64,000 bases of DNA, taken from the NCBI GenBank assembly GCA_900107365.1, contig FNPS01000007.1:62001-126000 (forward strand). The letters run 5' to 3'. The notes under the pieces were generated by a model. It searched no databases and was not told where the DNA came from. It saw only the letters and a list, made by a program, of their open reading frames with translations. Every line of letters begins with the position of its first letter. Positions within the stretch are counted from its first letter, which is position 1. This DNA is from Flavobacterium aquidurense (GTDB lineage Bacteria; Bacteroidota; Bacteroidia; Flavobacteriales; Flavobacteriaceae). Made by a program: the position numbers and the translations under genes. This document shows positions 1 to 7,795 of this stretch, piece after piece.

Positions 1-1
1 G

Positions 2-1048
2 TTGGCAGCCAAAATAAAATTAGGCTGGAATATTGGCAATACAATGGAAGCAACGGGCGGTGAAACGGCCTGGGGAAATCCAAAAGTTACCAAAGCTTTA
101 ATTGATGCCGTGAAAGCAAAAGGTTTTAATGCGATCCGAATTCCATGTTCATGGAATCAATATCTGGAAAATACGGCGACTGCAAAAATAAAAGCAGATT
201 GGCTAAACCGTGTTAAAGAAGTTGTTCAGTATTGTGTAGACAATGATATGTATGTTGTCGTAAATATTCACTGGGACGGCGGTTGGCTGGAAAACAATAT
301 TACCGAGGCCAAAAAGGAAGAAAACAATGCCAAACAGAAAGCTTTTTGGGAACAAATTGCAACAAGTTTAAGAGGATTTGATGAGCATGTCTTATTTGCC
401 AGCGCCAATGAACCTGCCGTTGAAGATGCAGCGCAAATGGCGGTTTTGAACTCATATCACCAAACCTTTATTGATGCCGTGCGTTCTACAGGCGGAAAAA
501 ATGCCAATCGTGTATTGGTAGTTCAGGGCCCAACGACAGATATTGAAAAAACAAACAAATTGATGTTGACTTTGCCTACAGATAAAGTCGCTAATAAAAT
601 GATGGTTGAGGTACATTATTATACACCATGGAATTTTGCAGGTATGACAAAAGACGAATCATGGGGTAAAATGTTCTATTATTGGGGAACTGGTTTCCAC
701 TCAACAACAGATACAGAACGAAATGCAAATTGGGGTGAAGAAGCGGATTTAGAGAAAAATTTCAAATTAATGAAAACGCAATTTGTTGATAAGGGAATTC
801 CGGTTTTGTTAGGAGAATTTGGTGCCATCAGACGTACAACGCTTACGGGTGATGCCTTGACTTTACATTTGGCATCAAGAGCCTATTATTTAAAAACTGT
901 CGTGAAACAAGCTAAAGCAAATGGTTTATTGCCATTCTATTGGGATGAAGGAAATACTGGTGACGGTGGTTTTGGTCTTTTCAAAAGAGCCGACAACACT
1001 GTTTCAGACACTCAGGCGTTGAACGCCATGATTGAAGGATTGCAATAA
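2..1048 (+). CDS. GH5-family endoglucanase (cellulase/xyloglucanase type), 5'-truncated by window edge
   Basis: Retaining glycoside hydrolase of family 5, expected to cut internal beta-1,4-glucan or related backbones, probably outside the cytoplasm. The visible 348 residues carry the family landmarks: the early GWNIGNTMEATGG stretch, RIPCSW, the NIHWDGGW motif, the acid/base Glu in SANEPA (residue 137 of the visible part) and the nucleophile Glu in LLGEFG (residue 272). The TIM barrel is nearly complete and ends with the usual FYWDEG strand. The real start, including any signal peptide, lies before the window. It is followed on the same strand by an acetylesterase and a GH95 fucosidase, which suggests a polysaccharide-utilisation locus. 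The exact substrate (cellulose, xyloglucan or mixed-linkage glucan) cannot be decided from the sequence. Confidence 0.88.
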   Translation: MAAKIKLGWNIGNTMEATGGETAWGNPKVTKALIDAVKAKGFNAIRIPCSWNQYLENTATAKIKADWLNRVKEVVQYCVDNDMYVVVNIHWDGGWLENNITEAKKEENNAKQKAFWEQIATSLRGFDEHVLFASANEPAVEDAAQMAVLNSYHQTFIDAVRSTGGKNANRVLVVQGPTTDIEKTNKLMLTLPTDKVANKMMVEVHYYTPWNFAGMTKDESWGKMFYYWGTGFHSTTDTERNANWGEEADLEKNFKLMKTQFVDKGIPVLLGEFGAIRRTTLTGDALTLHLASRAYYLKTVVKQAKANGLLPFYWDEGNTGDGGFGLFKRADNTVSDTQALNAMIEGLQ

Positions 1049-1078
1049 ATAGCATATATTTGATACTACAGATTGAAC

Positions 1079-1130
1079 CGCAAAGTTCGCAAAGCAAGCG
1101 TAATAACCGCAAAGCTTTGCGAACTTTGCG
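1079..1130. repeat. Intergenic hairpin, word family A (AAGTTCGCAAAG type)
   Basis: A perfect 17-bp inverted repeat with arms at 1079-1095 and 1114-1130 and an 18-nt loop. The arm reads CGCAAAGTTCGCAAAGC. The same words recur at 33939-33978, 39821-39870 and 40826-40885. There is no T-run typical of a terminator, and the repeat lies between two genes read in the same direction. An open frame runs through it into the downstream esterase but is not thought to be coding. Confidence 0.75.
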
Positions 1131-1173
1131 TAATTCTTACCGAACCTTGCGGTTAATTTTTAAATCTAAAAAA

Positions 1174-3123
1174 ATGAAAAAAAATATAATCTTTCTTTTT
1201 TTGTTATGCAGCATAATAGCAAATGCCAACGTAAAAATGCCATTATTGTTTTCGGAAGGGATGGTACTGCAGCGCAATAAAGAAATTCCGGTTTGGGGTT
1301 GGGCAGATCCCAATGAAAAAGTTGAAGTGCTTTTCAACAAACAAACCAAAACTATAGTTGCCGATAAAAACGGAAAATGGATGATAAAACTATCTGCCGA
1401 AAAAGCCGGAGGTCCTTTTGAATTACTCATCACAGGAAAAAACAAAATTGTCATAAAAGATGTTTTAGTTGGTGAAGTATGGATTTGTTCAGGACAATCA
1501 AATATGGAATTTCAGGTTTCAAAAACCATAAACGCTGAAAAAGAAATAGCCGATTCCAATTATCCTATGATTCGTCATTTTGGAGTAGCACAAGATTTAA
1601 GCGGAAAACCAAAAGACGATTTAAAAGCCGGAAAATGGGAAGTTTCGAGCAAAGAAACGGTTGGTAATTTTACAGCAGTTGGCTATTATTTTGCCAAAAA
1701 ATTGTATGCCGAATTAAAAATTCCAATCGGAATCATCAATACTTCCTGGGGCGGAACCAATGTTGAAACCTGGACAAGTCGTGAAGCTTTTCAAAAAAGT
1801 GACGATTTCAAAGCCATGATTGCTGATGTTCCAACATTAAATATCGATTCTATTTCGAAATTGTACGCCAGACAAATGAAAGAGAGAGTCGAAAAAATTC
1901 AGGGAACTCCGGTAAGTACAGAAAACGAAAAAACTTTTAAAGAACCAACCTTCAATGATACAAATTGGGGCGAATTAAACACGCCAGGTTTATGGGAAAA
2001 CCAGCCTTTAGGCGATCTGGACGGAATAGTATGGATGCGAAAAACCATTACACTTTCGGCAGAAGACATTAAAAATAAAGCCACTTTATACCTTTCTAAA
2101 ATCGACGATGAAGATATTACATACGTAAACGGAATCGAAGTGGGTAAAAATACCCAATGGGATTTTAAACGTGTTTACGAAGTTCCGACAAATGTCCTGA
2201 AAGAAGGAAAAAATGTTATTGCGGTAAGAATTGTAGATAACAGCGGCGGCGGCGGAATCTATGGAGATGCAGCCGATTTAAAACTGACTGTAGGAAGCAA
2301 AACAATTCCGCTGGACGGAAAATGGAAGTTCAAAGTTATCATCGTAAAAACATCATTATCACCAAATAGTTATCCGTCATTATTGTACAATGCCATGGTA
2401 AATCCCTTGGTTCCGTATGCAATCGAAGGCGTATTATGGTATCAGGGAGAAGCCAATGTTTGGAGAGCCAATCAATACAAAAAAGCATTTCCGTTGATGA
2501 TTACAGATTGGAGAACAAAATTCAATCAGGGCGATTTCCCTTTTTACTTCGTTCAGTTATCCACTTTTGATGAATTCAAGGGAAACAGTAAAGTCGGAAG
2601 CCGTTGGGCTGAACTTCGCGAAGCACAAGCCGAAACTTTAAAATTGAAAAATACCGGAATGGCCGTAACCACAGATATCGGAAACGCAAAAGACATTCAC
2701 CCAACCAACAAACAAGACGTTGGATTGCGTTTGGCAGCTATTGCACTAAACAATGTTTACGGCAAAAAACAAGTTTACAGCGGTCCAACCTATAAATCTC
2801 AGGAAATAAAAGGAAACCAAATCATCCTGACTTTCGATAATACAGGAAGCGGATTATCAGCTTCTGATAATTCCCAAAACGTAAAAGGCTTCGAAATCGC
2901 AGGTGCCGACAAAGTTTTTCATTCCGCGAAAGCGATAATTAAAGACAACAAAATAATCGTTTCAAGCGAAAATGTTCCAAATCCGGTTGCCGTTCACTAC
3001 GGTTGGGCAGATGACGATACCGAAATTAACCTTTTCAACAAAGAAAAATTCCCGGCATCACCTTTCAGAACTGATAATTGGGAAATGATTACGGCAAACG
3101 AGAAATATAAGGTGAGCAAATAA
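1174..3123 (+). CDS. SGNH acetylesterase of sialate O-acetylesterase/CE20 type with inserted jelly-roll domain
   Basis: Secreted carbohydrate esterase expected to remove O-acetyl groups from a glycan. The ATG at 1174 is chosen because it begins a clear signal peptide (residues 1-18, MKKNIIFLFLLC...NAN). The frame is open back to 1060, but that stretch is hairpin-repeat sequence. The catalytic Ser lies in CSGQSN (Ser109) and the Asp/His pair in DIHPT (Asp507, His509). Residues about 250-385 interrupt the SGNH fold with a GH2-N-like sugar-binding jelly-roll (FNDTNW, WMRKTITL, VNGIEVG, GKNVIAVRI). This layout is known for CE20 xyloglucan acetylesterases and related SASA proteins. It lies 125 bp after the GH5 gene and on the same strand as GH95. 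An acetylxyloglucan substrate is inferred from that company. Confidence 0.85.
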   Translation: MKKNIIFLFLLCSIIANANVKMPLLFSEGMVLQRNKEIPVWGWADPNEKVEVLFNKQTKTIVADKNGKWMIKLSAEKAGGPFELLITGKNKIVIKDVLVGEVWICSGQSNMEFQVSKTINAEKEIADSNYPMIRHFGVAQDLSGKPKDDLKAGKWEVSSKETVGNFTAVGYYFAKKLYAELKIPIGIINTSWGGTNVETWTSREAFQKSDDFKAMIADVPTLNIDSISKLYARQMKERVEKIQGTPVSTENEKTFKEPTFNDTNWGELNTPGLWENQPLGDLDGIVWMRKTITLSAEDIKNKATLYLSKIDDEDITYVNGIEVGKNTQWDFKRVYEVPTNVLKEGKNVIAVRIVDNSGGGGIYGDAADLKLTVGSKTIPLDGKWKFKVIIVKTSLSPNSYPSLLYNAMVNPLVPYAIEGVLWYQGEANVWRANQYKKAFPLMITDWRTKFNQGDFPFYFVQLSTFDEFKGNSKVGSRWAELREAQAETLKLKNTGMAVTTDIGNAKDIHPTNKQDVGLRLAAIALNNVYGKKQVYSGPTYKSQEIKGNQIILTFDNTGSGLSASDNSQNVKGFEIAGADKVFHSAKAIIKDNKIIVSSENVPNPVAVHYGWADDDTEINLFNKEKFPASPFRTDNWEMITANEKYKVSK

Positions 3124-3210
3124 TGTTCAATGTGAATTGTAAAAAGTAAAAAGTTCGAGAGGAACGATTAATATTTTAGTATGGAATTTAATCTGTTGCT
3201 CTAAATAGTT

Positions 3211-3325
3211 GGGCGTGACCATACCAGGATAAGAAGGCAAATAAACTTTGCGTAAATACGCCTTCTTATCCCGCTACGGTCGGGCTTTCGCTGCTACTGC
3301 GGTAGCTTAGCTCTATCCCTCACGC
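3211..3325. other. Structured, relatively GC-rich intergenic element (possible RNA or small mobile repeat)
   Basis: A compact nested structure stands out from the AT-rich surroundings. An outer stem pairs GCGTGA (3213-3218) with TCACGC (3320-3325). A perfect 12-bp stem pairs GGATAAGAAGGC (3227-3238) with its complement (3260-3271). A GCTAC-TGCG-GTAGC hairpin lies at 3293-3306. The stretch GGTCGGGCTTTCGCTGC (3278-3294) sits between them. It has no plausible reading frame. It lies directly before a tandem array in the gap between esterase and fucosidase. Its function is unknown. Confidence 0.5.
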
Positions 3326-3394
3326 GGCTGACAGGTAAACAAGAAAATATCATTTTTATAATTCATCATAAATGGATTATCATAACGGGAAGAT

Positions 3395-3833
3395 AGTTCC
3401 GTAGGAATGAAATGTTGGTAGCAACGGATGTTATCCGTTGATAAATGAGTCGACATCATGATAAAGTTCCGTAGGAACGAAATGTTAGTAGCAACGGATA
3501 TTAATCCGTCGATAAATAAATCGACATCACAATATAGTTCCATAGGAACGAAATAATGGTAGCAACGGATTTTATCCGTTGATAAATGAGTTGACATCAT
3601 GATAAAGTTCCGTAGGAACGAAATGTTGGTAGCAACGGATATTAATCCGTTGATAAATAAATCGACATCATGATAAAGTTCCGTAGGAACGAAATAATGG
3701 TAGCAACGGATGTAAATCCGTTGATAAATAAATCGACATCATGATAAAGTTCCGTAGGAACGAAATAATGGTAGCAACGGATGTAAATCCGTTGATAAAA
3801 AGTGAACATCAGCATAAAGCTCCGTAGGAGCGA
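3395..3833. repeat. Tandem array of six 70/71-bp units plus a partial seventh, each with two hairpins
   Basis: Units begin at 3395, 3465, 3536, 3606, 3677, 3748 and 3818 (the last is cut short). Each holds GTTCC-gta-GGAAC followed by CAACGGAT-n-ATCCGTTG, then a spacer such as GATAAATAAATCGACATCA. The units differ at few positions and alternate between 70 and 71 bp. The final copy has switched to GCTCC-gta-GGAGC, keeping base pairing by a compensatory change. The array fills most of the 730-bp gap 3124-3853. Short open frames that cross it are by-products of the repeat. It is not a CRISPR because there are no unique spacers. Confidence 0.88.
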
Positions 3834-3853
3834 CATATTTTAAACGCAACAAA

Positions 3854-6262
3854 ATGAACACAAACCTCACAAAAAAAACATTTTTCATTTTACTAATCAC
3901 ATTTTTCAGTAAAAATGCAAATGCACAATCCAATCATGTTTTATGGTACAACCAACCCGCAGAGTTTTTTGAAGAAAGCCTTGTTTTAGGAAACGGAAAA
4001 ATGGGAGCAACTGTTTTTGGAGGTGCCAATTCAGATAAAATTTATCTAAATGATGCCACACTTTGGTCGGGTGAACCCGTAAATGCCAAAATGAATCCGG
4101 ATGCCTACAAAAATATTCCGGCAATTCGCGAAGCATTAAAAAATGAAAATTACAAACTGGCAGATGAGTTAAATAAAAAAGTTCAGGGTAAAAACTCCGA
4201 ATCTTTTGCGCCTTTAGGAACTTTAGAAATTAATAATTCTGAAAAAGGGAAAGCGGTAAATTACCATCGGGAACTGGATCTCTCGAACGCAATATCAAAA
4301 GTAAGTTACGAAATGGCGGGCATAAAATATACCCGTGAATATTTTGTCTCGGCTCCGGATCAAATTATGATAATCAAACTGACAACAGATCAAAAAGGTG
4401 CTTTAAATTTTGACATTAATTTAAAGAGTTTATTAAAGTCGAATGTTGAAGTGCGAAATAATATACTGATGATGACGGGTACTGCGCCCATTCACGAAAA
4501 TCCCGGATATACTGTTTTGCCAAAATACCTCGAAGTAAAAGAAAGAGGAACAAAATTTACCACTTTAATCCAAATCAAAAAAACGGACGGTAAAATTACA
4601 AATTCCAGAGAATCTTTAATCTTAAGAGACGCAACAGAAGCTATTATTTACGTTTCTGTGGCAACAAGCTTTAATGGTTTTGACAAAAATCCTGCAACAG
4701 AAGGTGTGGACGACATAGCAATTGCGGCGCAAAATTTGAACAAAGCTTATGCAAAACCATTTGATAAAGTAAAGGAATCTCATATTTCAGATTATCAAAA
4801 ATTCTACAATCGTGTCAATCTGGATCTGGGAAAAACAACGGCTCCGGATCTGCCAACAGACGAAAGATTACTTAGATATTCAGAAGGAAAAGAAGATAAA
4901 AATCTGGAGATTTTGTATTTCAATTTCGGGCGTTATTTATTGATTAGCAGCTCACGAACAATGGGCGTTCCTGCGAATTTGCAAGGAATTTGGAATCCGT
5001 ATTTAAATCCGCCCTGGAGCAGTAATTACACCATGAATATCAATGTGGAAGAGAATTATTGGTTAGCAGAAAACACCAATCTTTCAGAAATGCATTTACC
5101 GCTTTTATCTTTCATTAAAAACCTTTCGGTAACGGGAAAAGTAACGGCAAAAACATTTTATGGCGTAAATGAAGGCTGGGCTTCGGCACATAACTCTGAT
5201 ATTTGGGCAATGACAAACCCGGTTGGAACGTTCGGAAAAGATGATCCAAGTTGGGCTTGCTGGCCATTATCCGGTGCCTGGCTGAGTACACATATTTGGG
5301 AACATTATGTTTTTACCCAAGATAAAAATTACCTGAAAAATGAAGGTTATCCAATTATGAAAGGGGCATCTGAATTCTTTCTGGGCTGGATGACTACAGA
5401 TAAAAACGGAAAACTAATTACATCCCCGTCAACTTCTCCTGAAAACAAATTTATTGCACCAGACGGTTATATTGGAGCAACAATGTACGGCGGAACTGCA
5501 GATTTGGCCATGATCAGAGAATGTTTTGAGAAAACGATTAATGCGTCAAAAGTTTTAAATATTGATACTGCTTTCAGAACAAAACTAGAAGCAGCACTTT
5601 CTAAATTTTATCCTTATCAAGTGGGTAAAAAAGGAAATTTGCAGGAATGGTATTTTGACTGGAATGATGAAGATCCGAAACACCGTCACCAATCCCAGTT
5701 ATTCGGACTTTTCCCAGGCCACCAAATTACACCGGAGAAAACACCTGATTTAGCGGCAGCAGCAAGAAAAACACTCGAAATAAAAGGCGATGAAACCACA
5801 GGTTGGTCAAAAGGCTGGCGAATTAATCTTTGGGCAAGACTTTGGGACGGGAATCGCGCTTATAAAATGTACAGAGAATTACTTCGTTACGTAGATCCGG
5901 ACGGAAAGAAAGCAGACAAAGCAAGAAGAGGAGGAGGAACGTACCCGAATTTATTCGACGCGCATCCGCCATTTCAAATTGACGGAAACTTTGGCGGAGC
6001 TGCAGCCGTTGCTGAAATGTTAGTCCAGTCTGATGATAACGAAATTAGATTATTGCCTGCTTTACCAGACGCTTGGGAAGCCGGATTTGTAAAAGGAATC
6101 TGTGCAAGAGGAGGATTTGAAATTGAAATGTCGTGGGAAAATAAATCACTTAAAAAAGTTACGATAATTTCTAAAAATGGTGGAAAAACAACTTTAATAA
6201 GCGGTGATAAAAAGCAAGATATCACATTGAAAAAAGGAGAGAAGTTAGAAATAAACTGGTAG
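3854..6262 (+). CDS. GH95 alpha-L-fucosidase (or alpha-L-galactosidase)
   Basis: Inverting family-95 glycosidase of 802 residues, close to the usual length, that removes terminal alpha-1,2-L-fucose or L-galactose. It has an N-terminal signal peptide (residues 1-25, ending NANAQ), the N-terminal beta-sandwich (LWYNQPAEFFEESLVLGNGKMG), then an (alpha/alpha)6 barrel. The catalytic Asn pair is in NINVEENYW (Asn395, Asn397) and the general acid Glu is in the DEDPKHRHQSQL region (about residue 606). Two normally conserved spots differ from the common form: EENYWL where MNYWP is usual, and SQL where SHL is usual. The fold and length leave little doubt about the family. The precise sugar is inferred. 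It is the third gene of the glycan locus and lies 730 bp after the esterase. Confidence 0.9.
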   Translation: MNTNLTKKTFFILLITFFSKNANAQSNHVLWYNQPAEFFEESLVLGNGKMGATVFGGANSDKIYLNDATLWSGEPVNAKMNPDAYKNIPAIREALKNENYKLADELNKKVQGKNSESFAPLGTLEINNSEKGKAVNYHRELDLSNAISKVSYEMAGIKYTREYFVSAPDQIMIIKLTTDQKGALNFDINLKSLLKSNVEVRNNILMMTGTAPIHENPGYTVLPKYLEVKERGTKFTTLIQIKKTDGKITNSRESLILRDATEAIIYVSVATSFNGFDKNPATEGVDDIAIAAQNLNKAYAKPFDKVKESHISDYQKFYNRVNLDLGKTTAPDLPTDERLLRYSEGKEDKNLEILYFNFGRYLLISSSRTMGVPANLQGIWNPYLNPPWSSNYTMNINVEENYWLAENTNLSEMHLPLLSFIKNLSVTGKVTAKTFYGVNEGWASAHNSDIWAMTNPVGTFGKDDPSWACWPLSGAWLSTHIWEHYVFTQDKNYLKNEGYPIMKGASEFFLGWMTTDKNGKLITSPSTSPENKFIAPDGYIGATMYGGTADLAMIRECFEKTINASKVLNIDTAFRTKLEAALSKFYPYQVGKKGNLQEWYFDWNDEDPKHRHQSQLFGLFPGHQITPEKTPDLAAAARKTLEIKGDETTGWSKGWRINLWARLWDGNRAYKMYRELLRYVDPDGKKADKARRGGGTYPNLFDAHPPFQIDGNFGGAAAVAEMLVQSDDNEIRLLPALPDAWEAGFVKGICARGGFEIEMSWENKSLKKVTIISKNGGKTTLISGDKKQDITLKKGEKLEINW

Positions 6263-6281
6263 TTGCTCGTAAATGAATTTC

Positions 6282-6319
6282 AAACCCGACAGTCCCGATC
6301 CTTCGGGACTGTCGGGTTT
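6282..6319. terminator. Strong hairpin between convergent genes
   Basis: Perfect 17-bp arms at 6282-6298 and 6303-6319 with a 4-nt loop. The left arm begins AAACCCGACAGTCCCGA. It follows the fucosidase stop by about 20 bp, and the next gene is read towards it from the other side, so it could serve both strands. The T-run is short. Confidence 0.7.
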
Positions 6320-6330
6320 ATTGCAGCGGA

Positions 6331-6486
6331 GCTCCAGCGGAGCAGAATGTTTATAGTAATCAGATATTAAATGGAAATAAAGCTCCAGCGGAGCGATATA
6401 TTCATGTTCTATTTAATATTTCACCCCGTTGGGGTTTTTGTCAAATGGGCTCATGAATTTCTATAAACATGTCACCCCGCTGGGGT
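6331..6486. repeat. Four dispersed 13-bp mini-hairpins (family B)
   Basis: GCTCC-agc-GGAGC at 6331-6343 and 6382-6394, ACCCC-gtt-GGGGT at 6423-6435 and ACCCC-gct-GGGGT at 6474-6486. Each has 5-bp arms around a 3-nt loop. They are about 50 bp apart and separated by related spacer words such as CTATAAACATG. The same kind of element recurs at 51579-51737 and, in tandem, at 3395-3833. Confidence 0.8.
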
Positions 6487-6536
6487 TGTGTTTAATGTGT
6501 ATACAAATTGCTATAAATATGTTCTCTGGAACTTAA

Positions 6537-7088
6537 TTATTCTTTTGCAGAAGCTTCGGTGGATTTTTTCTCAGAATCTTTAGCATGTTCTTCTTTAAAA
6601 GATTCATACCATTTTTCAATGGAAGGATAAACAAAAGCGGCTACTTTTTTTACTGGGTTGTAAAAAATAGATTTGTCTAAAGTTTCTTTTTTAGCAAAGG
6701 TATTATTGAAGTTTATTTTCTCAAAAAGAGCAATAAAAACACTCATAATTAAGATTGTTTTTAAAACTCTGAAAAAAGCGCCACCTAGTTTATTCGGCAA
6801 TCCGAGGAAAGCAAAATCGGCAATTCCGGTAAGGATTTTTGCTAAAAAATAAACACCAATAACCACTAGAATAAAAGTCAGAATAAAAGCAGTAACCTGA
6901 ATTGTATTGGGATTCCAGGAAACATGGGGCGTAATCATTCCCTTCATCAACGAAGAAAATTTAATTGCAAGATAAATTCCCAATAACAACGAAATAAAAG
7001 AAGCAATTTCTACAAAAAGGCCATTTTTAAAACCTTTGTACAAACTAAAAGCCAAAAGTGCCCCAAAAATCATATCGAAAAAACTCAT
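6537..7088 (-). CDS. cvpA: CvpA-family membrane protein
   Basis: A 183-residue inner-membrane protein with four hydrophobic segments (about residues 3-18, 25-47, 62-85 and 103-122) and a charged cytoplasmic tail rich in Lys and Glu. The opening FFDMIFGALLAFSLYKGFKNG and the later GLPNKLGGAFFRVLK match the CvpA/colicin V production family. Its biochemical role is not settled; in other bacteria it affects envelope homeostasis. It is a single gene on the minus strand, converging with the fucosidase. A TATATTTG -7 box lies at 7112-7119, 24 bp before the start. Confidence 0.85.
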   Translation of the reverse strand: MSFFDMIFGALLAFSLYKGFKNGLFVEIASFISLLLGIYLAIKFSSLMKGMITPHVSWNPNTIQVTAFILTFILVVIGVYFLAKILTGIADFAFLGLPNKLGGAFFRVLKTILIMSVFIALFEKINFNNTFAKKETLDKSIFYNPVKKVAAFVYPSIEKWYESFKEEHAKDSEKKSTEASAKE

Positions 7089-7111
7089 ATATCTGTTGTT
7101 TTATTGAGGCG

Positions 7112-7119
7112 CAAATATA
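7112..7119 (-). promoter_or_regulatory. -7 promoter box of cvpA
   Basis: Minus-strand TATATTTG matches the Bacteroidota -7 consensus TAnnTTTG. It ends 24 bp before the cvpA ATG. No clear TTG -33 box is seen at the usual distance. Confidence 0.55.
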
Positions 7120-7222
7120 AAAGAATTATCTGTTTTTTGAGGTTCAGAGGTACAGAGATGCAAAGAAGCAAAGGTTTTTTTTCTGTTGTTTTATTTTTTA
7201 AGGTCATTGGATTTGAAGTCCG

Positions 7223-7230
7223 TATCTTTG
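7223..7230 (+). promoter_or_regulatory. -7 promoter box before the 7328 gene and pheS
   Basis: TATCTTTG is a perfect TAnnTTTG match about 97 bp before the ATG at 7328. A TTG lies upstream, but at a spacing shorter than usual. The leader would include the 7252-7309 hairpin. Confidence 0.5.
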
Positions 7231-7251
7231 CAACAATAATTTTAGAATTAA

Positions 7252-7309
7252 GATTGTAGATTTTAGATTAAAAAATCTTTAAATCATCTGCAATCTAAAA
7301 TCTAAAATC
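7252..7309. repeat. Intergenic hairpin, word family G (AATCTAAAATCT)
   Basis: Arms at 7252-7269 and 7292-7309 are complementary over 18 bp with one mismatch. The word AATCTAAAATC is also repeated directly. Related text lies at 51768-51866. Confidence 0.65.
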
Positions 7310-7327
7310 TAAAATCATAAATTAGAA

Positions 7328-7684
7328 ATGTCCAGAGATACACAATTAAAAGAGCGTTGGGAAAAGCTCGTCGATATATTATCCAATCAGTTTTCACAAG
7401 GTGAAGACTTAGATTTAGATGCTATTATTTACCTAATCGGAGTTCAGGAGCTCGGAAAAGTGCATCGTGAATTCAAAAAAGATGAAAAATTAAACCTTAT
7501 GCACATCGCCATTTGTCGATTATTAGAACCATACGGTTTCTATGAATTCGAATATTTTGATGAAGACGGATGGCCTCATTACAGAGTAAAAGAGGAATTG
7601 CCGCCGTTAAAAGCGGGCGAACAATCAGTTTTGATGAAAGAAGCGATTGTGAATTATTTCTTAGAAAGAGAAGTTATCGATTAG
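7328..7684 (+). CDS. Conserved hypothetical protein of 118 residues
   Basis: A short soluble, acidic protein with no signal peptide or membrane segment. It opens MSRDTQLKERWEKLVDILS and contains DAIIYLIGVQELGKVHREF and a Trp/Tyr-rich centre (YGFYEFEYFDEDGWPHYRV). I recognise it as the kind of small protein common in Bacteroidota next to housekeeping genes, but no function can be given. It lies 111 bp upstream of pheS on the same strand, so co-transcription is likely. The ATG at 7328 follows an AT-rich leader, as is normal in this group. Confidence 0.8.
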   Translation: MSRDTQLKERWEKLVDILSNQFSQGEDLDLDAIIYLIGVQELGKVHREFKKDEKLNLMHIAICRLLEPYGFYEFEYFDEDGWPHYRVKEELPPLKAGEQSVLMKEAIVNYFLEREVID

Positions 7685-7685
7685 T

Positions 7686-7754
7686 TTTCAGTTTACAGTC
7701 GCAATTTTCAATGTTTACTAAACTGAAAACTGCGACTGTGACTGTTTACTTTCA
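7686..7754. repeat. Intergenic hairpin, word family C (CAGTCGCAGTTTTCAGT)
   Basis: Words such as TTTTCAGTTTACAGTCGCA on the left are complementary to AACTGAAAACTGCGACTGTG on the right. Close copies lie at 12701-12745, 44663-44730, 48330-48396 and 50509-50535. It sits between the 7328 gene and pheS. Confidence 0.65.
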
Positions 7755-7795
7755 ACTAAAATCACTAAATTTGTTCTCTCAATTATTGAAGGAAA

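Noticed and set aside
1060..1173. Longer N-terminus of the esterase starting at 1060
   Set aside because: The extension is encoded by the family A hairpin repeat, and it would bury the signal peptide.
3395..3833. CRISPR array
   Set aside because: The whole unit is repeated with no unique spacers, and no cas gene lies in the window.
3313..3933. Several short open frames with similar products in the esterase-fucosidase gap
   Set aside because: Their similarity comes from the 70/71-bp tandem repeat. They have no promoter or family features, and they overlap the array or the GH95 start.
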